Positions 54,217 to 63,484 of a stretch of 64,000 nt of DNA are shown here, piece after piece. The notes under the pieces were generated by a model. It was not told where the DNA came from. It saw only the letters and a list, made by a program, of their open reading frames with translations, and ran no database searches. Both the position numbers and the translations under genes were made by a program. The number at the start of each line of letters is the position of its first letter. Position 1 is the stretch's first letter. The DNA is from Chlorobaculum sp. 24CR. GTDB taxonomy: Bacteria; Bacteroidota; Chlorobiia; Chlorobiales; Chlorobiaceae. Location: the NCBI RefSeq assembly GCF_004118635.1, contig NZ_SDGU01000024.1, positions 1 to 64,000 of the forward strand, read 5' to 3'.

Positions 54217-54337
54217 GTGAAAAAAACAGCTATTCAGAAGAAACCTGAAGTCTTTTAAAAAGTAATGTAACAAAGATTTCGCGCTCGCGTGAAAGGCCGG
54301 AGTGGCTTAGCGAGTTTTGCAAAAAGGACGAAAAGGA

Positions 54338-54480
54338 CTTATTACTCCGGCCATAATAAATCGCAATCATCTCTAAAAGAAGAAATTGGGCTAAAGCCCT
54401 GATTTATTTTGTGTTACCCATAAACCCCGGACTGAAGTCCGGGGCAATTGTTTGACCATTTTAATGGCCGGAGTAATAAG
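54338..54480. mobile_element. MITE-like element, full copy (orientation 2)
   Basis: 143 bp with the best terminal inverted repeats: CTTATTACTCCGGCCAT at the left and ATGGCCGGAGTAATAAG at the right, a perfect 17-bp match. Internal hairpin CCCCGGACTGAAGTCCGGGG. It is the reverse complement of the 53314 copy. Confidence 0.85.
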
Positions 54481-54507
54481 AGACGGAAAGGACGATGACG
54501 ACAAACG

Positions 54508-54537
54508 AAAAAAGCCTGCTTCTCGACAGGCTTTTTT
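54508..54537 (-). terminator. Intrinsic terminator of the surface-sugar operon
   Basis: An 11-bp stem AAAAAAGCCTG/CAGGCTTTTTT with an eight-base loop. On the minus strand the T-run follows the stem directly. It lies 27 bases beyond the aminotransferase stop. Confidence 0.9.
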
Positions 54538-54563
54538 CATGGATGGAGTCCCGAATGGCGGGC

Positions 54564-55721
54564 TTATCCGATCTTCTCCGCGCCGGAGATGATGGCGGCG
54601 ACCAGCTTGTCGATGGTGGCGTCGTCCATCAGCACGGGGATGTTCAGGCAGATGCTGCTCTGGAGGAGCTGGCCGGTTCTGGGCCACAGCTCTTCGAGGT
54701 TCAGGTCGCGGTAGCGGTCGCAGGCTTTGAGCAAATGGCCCCAGACGGCGGCGTAGTGCCAGTCGATCGCTTCGGGCAGAATCTTGGTGCCGAAGCCGTG
54801 CTCCAAAAGGTGCGCCTCGAACTGGAGGGCGGCTTCCGGGTCGCGAACCTTGAAGATGAGCGTGTCGCCCTGCGCACCGGCTTCGTCGGTGAAGGGGCGC
54901 ATCGTGAGGTTGCCGAGATGGCTGATGCGCTCCTTGATCTTGTACTTGTTCTCCCTCGCCTTCGAGAGGATGTAGTCGATCTTGCCGAGCTGGGCCAGGC
55001 CGATGGCCGCAGTCACTTCGCTGAGGCGGTAGTTCAGCCCTTTGGCGCGGCGCGGATCCTTGCCGCGCGGCAGGCCGGGAATGTGCATGTGGCCGTGGTC
55101 GCTGAACTCGGCAACGCGGTCATAGACCTCCTTGTCGTCGGTGATGACCATGCCGCCCTCGCCGACGTGCAGCGTCTTGCCCGCGTCGAACGAGAAGGAG
55201 CCAACCTTGCCGATGGTGCCGAGCTTGCGCCCCTTGTAGGTCGCGCCGAGCGACTGGGCGGCGTCCTCGATGAGCGTCACGCCGCGACGCTCGCAGATTT
55301 CAGCAAGCTCGTCCATTTTCGGGGCAGCCCACATCGGAATCGCGACGACCGCTTTGGTTTTCGGCGTGATCGCCTTTTCGACCTCAAGCGGATCGAGGTG
55401 ATAGGTCTCGTCGATCTCCACCGGCACCGGCACAGCGCCAAGCGCGGCGGCGGCCTCGACCGGCGCGATGAAGGTCCACGCCGTGGTAATCACCTCGTCG
55501 CCAGGGCCGACGCCCGCGCCCGCAAGGGCGCAGTGAATCGCCGCCGTGCCCGACGACACGGCATGGGCGTACTTCACGCCCATGTATGCGGCGAACTTCT
55601 CCTCAAACTCCCTCGCCTTGTAGTTACCCGGTGCGTACCGGTACAGGGTGGTTTTCTCCCTGCTGAACAGCTCCTGAATCTCGGCCAGCTCCTCGCGGCC
55701 AATCAGCTCGGCTCCTGCCAT
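54564..55721 (-). CDS. kdnA: DegT/DnrJ/EryC1 aminotransferase, KdnA-like
   Basis: A PLP-dependent sugar aminotransferase of 385 residues. The PLP lysine is K182 (SFSFDAGKTLHVGEGG), SSGTAAI near 56 binds phosphate, and EDAAQSLGA near 152 holds the Asp that contacts the ring nitrogen. Several segments match my recollection of Shewanella KdnA (8-amino-3,8-dideoxy-Kdo synthase): EFSDHGHMHI, GLNYRLSEVTAAIGLAQL and DWHYAAVW. The next gene upstream encodes an iron alcohol dehydrogenase of KdnB type, the partner that would make the 8-oxo substrate. A general sugar aminotransferase remains possible. Confidence 0.8.
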   Translation of the reverse strand: MAGAELIGREELAEIQELFSREKTTLYRYAPGNYKAREFEEKFAAYMGVKYAHAVSSGTAAIHCALAGAGVGPGDEVITTAWTFIAPVEAAAALGAVPVPVEIDETYHLDPLEVEKAITPKTKAVVAIPMWAAPKMDELAEICERRGVTLIEDAAQSLGATYKGRKLGTIGKVGSFSFDAGKTLHVGEGGMVITDDKEVYDRVAEFSDHGHMHIPGLPRGKDPRRAKGLNYRLSEVTAAIGLAQLGKIDYILSKARENKYKIKERISHLGNLTMRPFTDEAGAQGDTLIFKVRDPEAALQFEAHLLEHGFGTKILPEAIDWHYAAVWGHLLKACDRYRDLNLEELWPRTGQLLQSSICLNIPVLMDDATIDKLVAAIISGAEKIG

Positions 55722-55764
55722 TGTGCAATGCGTTTAAGTTCTTTTAAGTATCCAAAATTTTGTG

Positions 55765-55799
55765 CCTATAGGACTTATAAGACCTATAAGTCCTATAGG
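55765..55799. repeat. Perfect 15-bp inverted repeat between kdnB and kdnA
   Basis: CCTATAGGACTTATA, five-base loop, then its exact complement. It belongs to the TATAAGTCC family (see 6542-6563). Within the transcript it forms a strong stem between two genes and could modulate mRNA stability. Confidence 0.75.
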
Positions 55800-55822
55800 T
55801 CAAGAAGAAAAAACTTTACAGT

Positions 55823-56956
55823 TCATGTTAAAGCGTCGATTACCACCCTGGCTGATTCTTCGTTGAATTCGACCGGGTTGCCGCCGAACGATCCGGAGAG
55901 CGCCTGCGACGCCTTGCTGGCAAGTTCGGCGACGTTGCCTTTGCCGTAGCCGTAGGGCACGAGGTTCGGAATGTCGAGCTGGCGATAAAGCGCGTCCATC
56001 TGTTCGAGCAGCTCCTGCGCCGACTCCCTTGCCGACGCCCCCTCTTTGCGGGCGGGATTGAGCAGCGCGTATTTGTCGTACCCCTTGGTGACGTTGTAGC
56101 GCATCACCTCCTTGAGGAAGATCGCGCCCGCCAGCCCGTGCGGAACCTGGTGCTTCACGCCGACGTAGTAGGCAAAGCCGTTGGTCGGGCCGTCGCCGGA
56201 GTTCATCAGCGCCGTGGTGCCGCAAACGCTGCCAAGAGCGAGATCGAGCCGCGCCTCGGCCCGGTCGAGCTGACCCTGCTGCAAAGCGTAGAAAGTACGC
56301 TGAAAACCCTCGATGGAAAAGATGCGGCTCAGCGCGGTGTGCCTGACCGAGCCGAAGCTATCGACGCAGTGCACCAGGCTGTCCATCGCCGAGGCGATGA
56401 CGCTCTCCATCGGCGCGCTCATCGAGAGCTGGGGATCGATCACCGAGCGTTTCGGGAAGTTCTTGCGGCTGTTGATGCCGAGCTTGCGCCCCTCGTCCTC
56501 GTCGATGAAGACCGCGTTGAAGCTCACCTCCGCGCCGCTGCCGAGCAGCGAAGGCACGGTCACCAGCGGCACCGGATCGTTCACATCCTTCGGGAAGCCC
56601 TTGAGCGAGAGCGCCGGAACCTCGTTGGTCAGGAGCAGCGCGACACCCTTGCCGAGGTCGATGGTGCTGCCGCCGCCGATGGCCACCAGGCCGTCGGGCT
56701 GCTCGCGGCGGAAAAACTCCGCGACGTTTTCGAGATGGCGGTAGGTCGGCTCGCCCCTGAACTCGTTGCAATAGATGACCGCGTTGGTATAGCAGGCGTT
56801 GATGTTGCGCAGCACATCCTGGAAATAGAGGTTTTCCGAAAGGCTCGCATCGTAGATAATGCCCGGTCTGGTGACGCCGAGCGACTGGAGGTGCTCATGC
56901 ACGGAGAGTGCTTCGTTGACCCCGATGCACAGGTCGGTGGAGAGGAAAAAGTTCAT
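55823..56956 (-). CDS. kdnB: Iron-containing alcohol dehydrogenase, KdnB-like
   Basis: A 377-residue type III (iron) alcohol dehydrogenase. The NAD-binding GGGSTIDLGKG lies near residue 95, TVPSLLGSGAEVSF near 133 and the metal-site region AMDSLVHCVDSF near 190, with VPHGLAGAI near 272. In Shewanella, KdnB oxidises the C8 hydroxyl of Kdo and KdnA then aminates it. The pairing of these two genes in the same order is the main reason for this call. Other substrates are possible, since iron alcohol dehydrogenases are diverse. Confidence 0.78.
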   Translation of the reverse strand: MNFFLSTDLCIGVNEALSVHEHLQSLGVTRPGIIYDASLSENLYFQDVLRNINACYTNAVIYCNEFRGEPTYRHLENVAEFFRREQPDGLVAIGGGSTIDLGKGVALLLTNEVPALSLKGFPKDVNDPVPLVTVPSLLGSGAEVSFNAVFIDEDEGRKLGINSRKNFPKRSVIDPQLSMSAPMESVIASAMDSLVHCVDSFGSVRHTALSRIFSIEGFQRTFYALQQGQLDRAEARLDLALGSVCGTTALMNSGDGPTNGFAYYVGVKHQVPHGLAGAIFLKEVMRYNVTKGYDKYALLNPARKEGASARESAQELLEQMDALYRQLDIPNLVPYGYGKGNVAELASKASQALSGSFGGNPVEFNEESARVVIDALT

Positions 56957-56987
56957 ATTGTCTTGATTCTGTTGGGTTTGTCGGATT

Positions 56988-57695
56988 TCAGGATCGAACG
57001 AACGAGCGGTCGAGACCTTTACGCTTCAGGTAAAATTCGACGAGATCGACCTCTTCGATGGTATCGATCTCCCAGGTCTGCCAGAACTCCATCGGATAGA
57101 CCGAGAGCTTCCGGCCGATGCGGTTGCCGAACTCGCGCAGCACCGAAGGCGTGAAGAGATAAATCGAGCCGTTCTCGATGTACTGCGACGGGCGATCCTG
57201 CCGCATCCCGCGATTGCGATAATCGAAGTTCACGCTGTTCCACTCGCCCTCGCGCTGCTCCCAGATGGTGAGGTCGTCGGCCCGCGTGACCGAAATCAGC
57301 GAGTCGGCCTCTTCGCGCCGGAACAGCTCTATGGAGCGGTCGATGTCCCCCGGCTTGCGCAACGGCGAGGTGGCTTGCAGAAAGACGACCGTCTCCGGCT
57401 CCGCGCCGCCGTGCCGTTCGGCAATCGTTTCGAGCGCGTGCAAGAGCGCCGACTCCGAACTCGCCTTGTCGCCGCTGATCTCGTGCGGACGGTCGATCAC
57501 CTCCGCGCCGTACTCGCGGGCGACCTGGGCGATGGCCGCCTCGTCGGTGGTCACGAAAACCTTGTCCACGTGTTCGGCGTCGAGCGCCTGCAAGAGGCTC
57601 CATGCCAGCAGCGGAAGACCGGCCACCGGATGGATGTTCTTGTTTTTCAGCCCCTTCGAGCCGCCGCGCGCCGGAATGATCGCTGCCGTCCGCAT
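56988..57695 (-). CDS. CMP-sugar synthetase (acylneuraminate/Kdo cytidylyltransferase type)
   Basis: A nucleotidyltransferase of 235 residues beginning [18 protein letters not shown], the CTP-binding loop of NeuA/PseF-like CMP-sialate synthetases, followed by [16 protein letters not shown] near 108 and the metal-site end [15 protein letters not shown]. It would activate a 2-keto-3-deoxy sugar with CMP. With KdnA and KdnB next to it, the likely product is CMP-8-amino-Kdo or a close relative. It resembles NeuA more than canonical KdsB, whose loop reads differently. No neuB-like synthase is present in the window. Confidence 0.85.
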   Translation of the reverse strand: MRTAAIIPARGGSKGLKNKNIHPVAGLPLLAWSLLQALDAEHVDKVFVTTDEAAIAQVAREYGAEVIDRPHEISGDKASSESALLHALETIAERHGGAEPETVVFLQATSPLRKPGDIDRSIELFRREEADSLISVTRADDLTIWEQREGEWNSVNFDYRNRGMRQDRPSQYIENGSIYLFTPSVLREFGNRIGRKLSVYPMEFWQTWEIDTIEEVDLVEFYLKRKGLDRSFVRS

Positions 57696-57736
57696 TCAGT
57701 GCTTCCTGTGATTCTTCGTTATTGCCCGGTTCCGCC

Positions 57737-58693
57737 TCACGCTTCGATCACCTGCCGACAGACACCGGCGATCCGGCAGGCCGCCGAGCGGTTCTGCAAC
57801 GGAGTGAGGCGCTTGAGATAATCGGGTTCTAACCCGCAATATACCGGTTTGTTCAGCGCCGATCCTACAAAGATCGTCGAAGAAAACTGCGCGATCATCA
57901 TCCGCGAATTGGCGATCATCTCCTCGGTCTTCCCTTCCGCATAGACGATGCTGCCCGGCGCGTGCTGCTCGATCTCTCGCGCGGCCCGCGCGGCGTTTTC
58001 GTTCGGATGGAGCTTGAAGAGCAACTGCCGACCGTCGGCCATCTCAAGGTACTTGCGAATGTTGCGCTTGCGGTTTTCATAGACAAAGGTTTCGCGATTG
58101 TCGGAAGTACAGACCAGCACGTAGTCGCGGTGCTCGAAGTCGTTTTCGAGGAAGCGCTCGCAGTTGTCGAAGTTGGGTATGCTGGTCACTTCGATCTTTT
58201 CGGGGCGAACGCCTTTGCTGATGAACAGGTCGCGGTAGCCTTCGCTGGCCACGCAGAACTTCTCGTAGGTGTCCGACAGGCCCGTGGTCGCCGTGCCCGC
58301 GATCCAGCGCGGCACCCAGCGGAAGTTGCGGGCGAGGTGGAACAGGATCGTTTCCGGCTCGGTCATCCCCTCCTGCACGAGCACGATTTTGCTGCGCTTG
58401 AGATGTTTCGGTACGATGAGGTCGGTGCAGGTCACCACCAGATCGTACCGGTGCAGCGTACCGCCAATGTCGAGCTGAAAATTATGCGAAGTAAGGTAAT
58501 CGATGGCTTTGCTGGCGCGCTTTTTGCCCATGATCGTGAATTCGAGCATTCCCATGTCGCTGGCTTTGCCGAGCAGGCCGTCACTGAAAAAGGGGGTGAA
58601 CCACTGATCGTACTCCCGGAGATGCTCCGAAATCTGGTGCATCTGGGTGGTCTGATTCATCGAACCGCAGACAAACAGAATCTTCTTGTTCAT
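57737..58693 (-). CDS. Putative glycosyltransferase of the surface-sugar operon
   Basis: 318 residues with the two-domain pattern of GT-B transferases: an N-terminal KILFVCGSMNQTTQMHQI, and a C-terminal part with LLFKLHPNENAARAA and SRMMIAQFSSTIFVGSALNK, which resembles the donor-binding region of CDP-glycerol/Kdo-type or UDP-GlcNAc-epimerase-like folds. I cannot place it in a CAZy family by eye. It is not WaaA-like in its motifs. It overlaps the flippase-like gene by four bases (ATGA), so the two are coupled. Transfer of the CMP-activated sugar made by its neighbours is an inference. Confidence 0.6.
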   Translation of the reverse strand: MNKKILFVCGSMNQTTQMHQISEHLREYDQWFTPFFSDGLLGKASDMGMLEFTIMGKKRASKAIDYLTSHNFQLDIGGTLHRYDLVVTCTDLIVPKHLKRSKIVLVQEGMTEPETILFHLARNFRWVPRWIAGTATTGLSDTYEKFCVASEGYRDLFISKGVRPEKIEVTSIPNFDNCERFLENDFEHRDYVLVCTSDNRETFVYENRKRNIRKYLEMADGRQLLFKLHPNENAARAAREIEQHAPGSIVYAEGKTEEMIANSRMMIAQFSSTIFVGSALNKPVYCGLEPDYLKRLTPLQNRSAACRIAGVCRQVIEA

Positions 58694-59754
58694 GCACTCT
58701 CTTCACTGACTTGTTCGGCATCCCGAAGATGAATGCCCTCCATAAACATCACACCGTAACCTATCGAATACCAGATCACCTCCTTGAAGCGGCGCAGCAT
58801 CACGAACGCTCCTCCATAGGCGAGGTAATCCGGAAAGCCGAGCGCGTGAAAAAAAGCGAGATAGCCAAGATCCTGAATCCCCAGTCCCGATGGAATGAAA
58901 AAAAAGATCGCCCTGAGAATGGTCAGAGCCGTGTCGAACGCCAGCACCTGAAAGAAAGTCACCTTGAGACCGAGAACGTGTAATATAAGATAACTTTCCA
59001 ATGCGAGCATCATCCACGCCGCGACATAGATCGCCATCACCGGCAGCAGCGATTTCATGCCGCCCGACTTGACCCGCTGAAGCTTCTGGTCGGTCTCGGC
59101 GAACCCCTCCTCCTGCTTGAGCAGCCACTGCCGCACCTTTTCAAACGGAATATTCATCAGAGCCCGATGCAAGCCGGAGGCAGCCTTGCCGTTGATCAGC
59201 AGCAACAGCAAGAGGGTGATGACCAGGGTGAGCGCGATGCCGGCAGCGAGCATGACAATGCCGAGTCCATGAAAACCGACCACCTGAACGGAGACGGCCT
59301 GGAGCATCCCGAACCCGGCAATCGCGCCAATCATGGTATAGATACCCTGGGTGACACCAAGCAACAGCTTGCGCACCGCGACCGTGGCGACCCCATCCGG
59401 CAGGGGAATGCCGAGAAATTTCCGGCAGAGCCAGGGGCGCAGCGGCTCGCCGACGGCCACGCCTGCGGGCAGGGTCATCGAAACCGTTTCGGTGACAACC
59501 TGGATTTTAAAGAGGCCGAAAAAGGGTACCTGGCCGCTCTCTTTGGGAAACAGCCGCTGCCATGCCGCCGTCTCCAGAAGATGCAGCCCGAGGTAGGGCA
59601 GAAGAATCCAGAGCGAGGAGGGGCCGAGTGATGCGATCAACTTCATCGATCCGGCAAGATCAACCTTGCTGAACAGATATGCAATGAGAGCCAGACCGGC
59701 CAGAAGCCCCGCGTAACTTGTCCAGGACTTTTTTCCTTTCTTGTGCGCTTGCAT
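58690..59754 (-). CDS. Flippase-like membrane protein (LPG_synthase_TM/AglD family)
   Basis: About eight to nine membrane helices in 354 residues, with PAGVAVGEPLRPWLCRKFLG near 105 and FFIPSGLGIQDLGYLAFFHA near 285, typical of the UPF0104/lysylphosphatidylglycerol-synthase transmembrane family. These proteins lack the catalytic domain of MprF and are often found with glycosyltransferases. I start at 59754 (MQAHKKGKKSW); the frame continues upstream to 59934 but that part is not hydrophobic or conserved-looking. It is the first gene of the five-gene operon. Confidence 0.78.
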   Translation of the reverse strand: MQAHKKGKKSWTSYAGLLAGLALIAYLFSKVDLAGSMKLIASLGPSSLWILLPYLGLHLLETAAWQRLFPKESGQVPFFGLFKIQVVTETVSMTLPAGVAVGEPLRPWLCRKFLGIPLPDGVATVAVRKLLLGVTQGIYTMIGAIAGFGMLQAVSVQVVGFHGLGIVMLAAGIALTLVITLLLLLLINGKAASGLHRALMNIPFEKVRQWLLKQEEGFAETDQKLQRVKSGGMKSLLPVMAIYVAAWMMLALESYLILHVLGLKVTFFQVLAFDTALTILRAIFFFIPSGLGIQDLGYLAFFHALGFPDYLAYGGAFVMLRRFKEVIWYSIGYGVMFMEGIHLRDAEQVSEESA

Positions 59755-60215
59755 GGAATCGATTGGAGATGAAACAGTTTTGCCACCAGCGAGGCTATTG
59801 CGCGGCTCGCCGCCCAGTCGTGTTCGGAGGGCCGGAAACTGCCAGCGCAAGTCTGGGCAACGCGCGGCGGAGAGCAGATGAGGCTCGTCGCCCGGCCCGG
59901 AACGAAAGCGCATAAATATATCAAAAATAGGCAATTCCCGTGAACTTGCCTTTTTCGTGACTCACTCCGGAAGTGCGGAGCCGATTTCGATGCCGCAGAG
60001 CCGAATCGGAAAAGCATGTATATAGGTAATCAGACTACCGAAAGCGGCAATAAATTGTTGGAGAAGAGGGCTTTGATTGTTACATAACAGTATGTGATCA
60101 CATTCAGAGCGTTCCTGTCATTTTGTCCGTTTCAACGGACATCCCTGTTGACCGTTTGCGTCAGACCCGATTTCACGATTCTACATCACCTCATTCCGGA
60201 ATCAAACTTTCGTTT
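59755..60215. promoter_or_regulatory. Divergent promoter region
   Basis: 460 bases between the minus-strand sugar operon and the plus-strand acyl-CoA synthetase. No gene is visible. Both promoters must be here, but I cannot assign -10 or -35 boxes with confidence. Confidence 0.4.
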
Positions 60216-62045
60216 ATGGGACTCATCAATCCTGATTTCCAGACCTTGCCCGAACTGTTCATCTCGGTGTTCAGCCATTTCAAAGGACAGCCCGGCAAAG
60301 CGCCTATCGCACGGAAAATCAACGGCGCATACTCGCCCATCAGCTACGACTCGCTGGCGGAGGATTGCCGCCATTTTGCCGCATACCTGAAACAGCGGGG
60401 TATCGAGCCGGGCGACCGGGTGGCGATTCTGTCGGAAAACCGTCCGGGATGGTACCTGGCCGACATCGCAATCCTCTCGCTCGGAGCGACCGACGTGCCA
60501 CTCTACCCCTCCCTTCCGCCGAACCAGATCGAGTACATCCTGAACAACTGCGGCGCGAAAGGCATCATTGTCTCCAACATGCTTCAGCTCGGCAAAATCC
60601 TCTCGATCTGGCAGAAGCTTCCGGAGCTGAACATGGTGATCGTCATGAACAAGCTCGAAGAACCGGTCGAGGATGTCATCAATCTGGGAGAGGCCAAATC
60701 GGAAGGGAAGAAAATTCTGGAGGCCAAACCGTGGCTGCTCGACGGCATCAAAAGCAGTCCGGACGATGTGGCGACGATCATCTACACCTCCGGAACGACC
60801 GGCCTGCCGAAAGGGGTGATGCTCACGCACCGGAATCTGTGCGAAAACGTCAAATCGTGCTCCACGGTCATCCGGCTCGACGAAACCGACAGCAGTCTCT
60901 CCTTCCTGCCGCTCTCCCACGCCTACGAGCGCACCGGCGGATACTACCTCCTGTTCGCCTGCGGAGCGTGCATCTATCTGGCAGAAAGCATCGAAACCAT
61001 CTCGCTCAACATCTCGGAGGCCCAACCCACCATCATCTTTACGGTGCCGAGGCTCTTCGACCGCATCAAGGCCAACATGCTCAAGACGGTCGCCCATGAG
61101 GGTGGCGTCAAAGAGAAAATTTTCCGTTGGGCGATCAGTACCGGCGAAAAGTACCACAAGCAGCTCGCCGCCGGAAAGGTGTCGCCGCTGCTCGCCGTGC
61201 AGCACAACCTGGCCGACAAGCTGGTTTACAGCAAGATTCGCCAGAAGTTCGGCGGCCGCCTGCGCTACTTCGTCTCCGGCGGCGCGGCGCTGCCGCAGAA
61301 GACTGGCGAGTTTTTCCAGTCGATCGGCATCACGATTCTCGAAGGGTTCGGCTTGACCGAAACCTCGCCCGTCACCAACGTCAACCGGCCCGAAAAGGTG
61401 AAGTTCGGCACGGTCGGCCCGCCCGTCAGCAACGTCGAGGTGAAGATCGCCCCGGATGGCGAAATCCTGCTGAAGGGGCCGAACATCATGAAGGGATACT
61501 GGCAGGACGAGGCCGCGACCGCCGAGGTGCTGAAAAATGGCTGGTTTTATACCGGAGACATCGGCGAGATCGATGCAGACGGCTACCTCAGGATCACCGA
61601 CCGCAAGAAGCACATCATCGTCACCAGCGGCGGCAAAAACATCGCCCCGCTCCCCATCGAGAACCTCATTCTCGAAAGCCCGTATGTCGATCAGGCGATA
61701 GTCGTCGGCGAAAAACGCCCCTTCCTCATCGCCCTGATCGTGCCCGATTTCGTGAAACTGAGAGATTTCGCCGCGGAACACCAAATACCGGCAAGCAGCG
61801 CAAAAGAGCTGATTGCATCGAAAGAGATTGCGCAGGTTTACGAAAAGCTGCTGAAGAGCATCTCCCGCCAGCTCGCCACCCATGAAAAGGTGCGGAAGTT
61901 CCTGCTTGTCGAGGAGCCGTTCTCGATTGAAAACGGCATGATGACCCCCACGCTCAAGCTCAAGCGCAAGGAGATCACCACCCGGTTCAGCGCCGAAATC
62001 GACAATCTCTACAACGCGCTGAACATGGTCTATAACACCGAGTGA
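60216..62045 (+). CDS. fadD: Long-chain acyl-CoA synthetase (AMP-forming)
   Basis: An adenylate-forming enzyme of 609 residues. The P-loop-like motif [18 protein letters not shown] lies near residue 192, [10 protein letters not shown] near 384, [20 protein letters not shown] near 448 and the hinge and lysine region [18 protein letters not shown] after that. This order is typical of long-chain fatty acid CoA ligases, which activate fatty acids for lipid synthesis or recycling. I start it at the ATG at 60216 ([14 protein letters not shown]) rather than the TTG at 60123. It converges with the MutY-like gene. Confidence 0.9.
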   Translation: MGLINPDFQTLPELFISVFSHFKGQPGKAPIARKINGAYSPISYDSLAEDCRHFAAYLKQRGIEPGDRVAILSENRPGWYLADIAILSLGATDVPLYPSLPPNQIEYILNNCGAKGIIVSNMLQLGKILSIWQKLPELNMVIVMNKLEEPVEDVINLGEAKSEGKKILEAKPWLLDGIKSSPDDVATIIYTSGTTGLPKGVMLTHRNLCENVKSCSTVIRLDETDSSLSFLPLSHAYERTGGYYLLFACGACIYLAESIETISLNISEAQPTIIFTVPRLFDRIKANMLKTVAHEGGVKEKIFRWAISTGEKYHKQLAAGKVSPLLAVQHNLADKLVYSKIRQKFGGRLRYFVSGGAALPQKTGEFFQSIGITILEGFGLTETSPVTNVNRPEKVKFGTVGPPVSNVEVKIAPDGEILLKGPNIMKGYWQDEAATAEVLKNGWFYTGDIGEIDADGYLRITDRKKHIIVTSGGKNIAPLPIENLILESPYVDQAIVVGEKRPFLIALIVPDFVKLRDFAAEHQIPASSAKELIASKEIAQVYEKLLKSISRQLATHEKVRKFLLVEEPFSIENGMMTPTLKLKRKEITTRFSAEIDNLYNALNMVYNTE

Positions 62046-62108
62046 GCACAGCCGAGCCTGGTTCGACACGGCTGGGGCGCTGAATCAATCTTCCCGCGCC
62101 AGCCGCCC

Positions 62109-62936
62109 TCACCTCTCCGCGCCAGAATCCCCGGCTATCCGCAGCATCCGCTGCTCCCCGTACTCCTCGATCAAGGACTCCATGACCAACATATCGACTA
62201 TCGAGCCGATGCCGTGCGGGCAATCGGCGTAGCGCTCTTCGACCGACTCGCGGGACAGCTCGCCGCTCGTGAGCAACTCGCGAAGCAGCGCTCCGCGATA
62301 CCAGCGCCGGGAGCCTTTGAAGCTCGACTGGCGGGTCAGCGGAGCGATGCCGGTTTTCCTGCCGGTCAGCTCCATTGCGCCGTAATCCATCAGCGCGTTG
62401 TGCCAGTCGCGGCTGCGCCCTTTCGGTAGCACTTCGCCGGCGACGTCGAGCAACGCTTTCGGAGTGATCGATTCGGGAAGGTTGAGTTCGTAGATCAGCA
62501 CACGCCTGATATTGGTATCGACGGCTGCGATATCGAGGTTGTCGGCAAAGACGAGAATCGAGCGGCTCGTGTAGGCTCCGATGCCCGGCAGCTCGATGAG
62601 TTGCGCGGGATCGGCGGGCACTCGGCCACCGTGCTGTTCGACGATCATCGAGGCCGCCCGGTGCAGCCGCTGGCCGCGAGCGTTGTAGCCAAGACCGCTC
62701 CACTCTTCGAGCACCTCGCGAAGCGAAGCCGAAGCGAGCGAGCGCACATCGGGAAAGCGCTCCACCCAACGGAGAAATCTCGGCGCGACCCGGTCGGCCT
62801 GGGTCTGTTGCAGCATCACCTCGCTCACCATCACGCCGTAGCGGTCGGTAGTCGAGCGCCAGGGGAAGCTCCGCCTGTTCTTTTCGTAAAAATCGAAAAT
62901 CTTCGACTGAAAAGCCTCGATGCGAGCGATGTTCAT
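62109..62936 (-). CDS. MutY-like DNA glycosylase without the Fe-S cluster
   Basis: An HhH-GPD glycosylase of 275 residues. MutY features are present: [13 protein letters not shown] with catalytic Glu39, the helix-hairpin-helix [12 protein letters not shown] near 116 and the catalytic Asp140 in AVDTNIRRV. MutY normally continues with a CX6CX2CX5C iron-sulfur loop; here the matching region ([18 protein letters not shown]) has none of these cysteines. The C-terminal NUDIX-like 8-oxoG recognition domain is also missing. It is thus a cluster-less, short MutY relative; whether it still removes A opposite 8-oxoG is unknown. Confidence 0.85.
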   Translation of the reverse strand: MNIARIEAFQSKIFDFYEKNRRSFPWRSTTDRYGVMVSEVMLQQTQADRVAPRFLRWVERFPDVRSLASASLREVLEEWSGLGYNARGQRLHRAASMIVEQHGGRVPADPAQLIELPGIGAYTSRSILVFADNLDIAAVDTNIRRVLIYELNLPESITPKALLDVAGEVLPKGRSRDWHNALMDYGAMELTGRKTGIAPLTRQSSFKGSRRWYRGALLRELLTSGELSRESVEERYADCPHGIGSIVDMLVMESLIEEYGEQRMLRIAGDSGAER

Positions 62937-63030
62937 GGCAGGGTAAAATCAGAAGGGAAAAATAGAGCAGTCTGCGCTTTCAGCACTCATCTCTTGTCCA
63001 CCAAGTCCACAGCGTCCACCACGAAACCAA

Positions 63031-63067
63031 CAGAGCAGCACCGCCGGTTCAGGGCAGCGCTGCTCTG
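63031..63067 (-). terminator. Stem-loop after rplS
   Basis: CAGAGCAGC pairs with GCTGCTCTG across a 19-base loop, 25 bases beyond the rplS stop on the minus strand. There is no T-tract, so it may be only a partial stop before the MutY-like gene. Confidence 0.45.
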
Positions 63068-63091
63068 CGTAAAAACTGGAAAAGCTGAAGC

Positions 63092-63457
63092 TTATGCCTG
63101 GGCGGAAGCGCTCTTGCGCTCCTTGACCTTCAGCGCGGCCTTGCCGGTACGCTTGCGGAGGTAGAAGAGTTTGGCCCTTCTTGCCTTGCCGCTTCTGATG
63201 ACCGTGACGCTCTCGACGTTCGGCGAGTTGATCGGGATGATCCTCTCGACGCCAACGCCATGCGAAATTTTGCGGACGGTGATGGTCTTGGATGCGCCCA
63301 TGCCCTTGTCGCCAATCACGACACCCTCGAAAGCCTGAAGGCGCTCTTTCTCGCCCTCGATAACCTTGAGCTGAATCCTGACGGAGTCACCGGGACGAAT
63401 CTCGGGAATATCGCTCCTCTTTTGGGTTGCTTCGACCAACTGAATTAACTGATCCAT
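63092..63457 (-). CDS. rplS: 50S ribosomal protein L19
   Basis: 121 residues matching L19: [50 protein letters not shown] and [19 protein letters not shown]19 sits at the interface of the two ribosomal subunits. It follows trmD by 27 bases; trmD-rplS is the usual bacterial order, the end of the rpsP-rimM-trmD-rplS operon. Confidence 0.97.
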   Translation of the reverse strand: MDQLIQLVEATQKRSDIPEIRPGDSVRIQLKVIEGEKERLQAFEGVVIGDKGMGASKTITVRKISHGVGVERIIPINSPNVESVTVIRSGKARRAKLFYLRKRTGKAALKVKERKSASAQA

Positions 63458-63484
63458 GATGACACTGTTATCTTTATGTTGTCT

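Noticed and set aside
54564-57695. Pseudaminic or legionaminic acid pathway
   Set aside because: An aminotransferase and a NeuA-like enzyme are present, but no PseB/PseG/NeuB-like gene is in the window, and the iron alcohol dehydrogenase fits KdnB better.
60186-62069. 627-codon minus-strand open frame
   Set aside because: Antisense to the acyl-CoA synthetase gene; no domain is recognisable in it.
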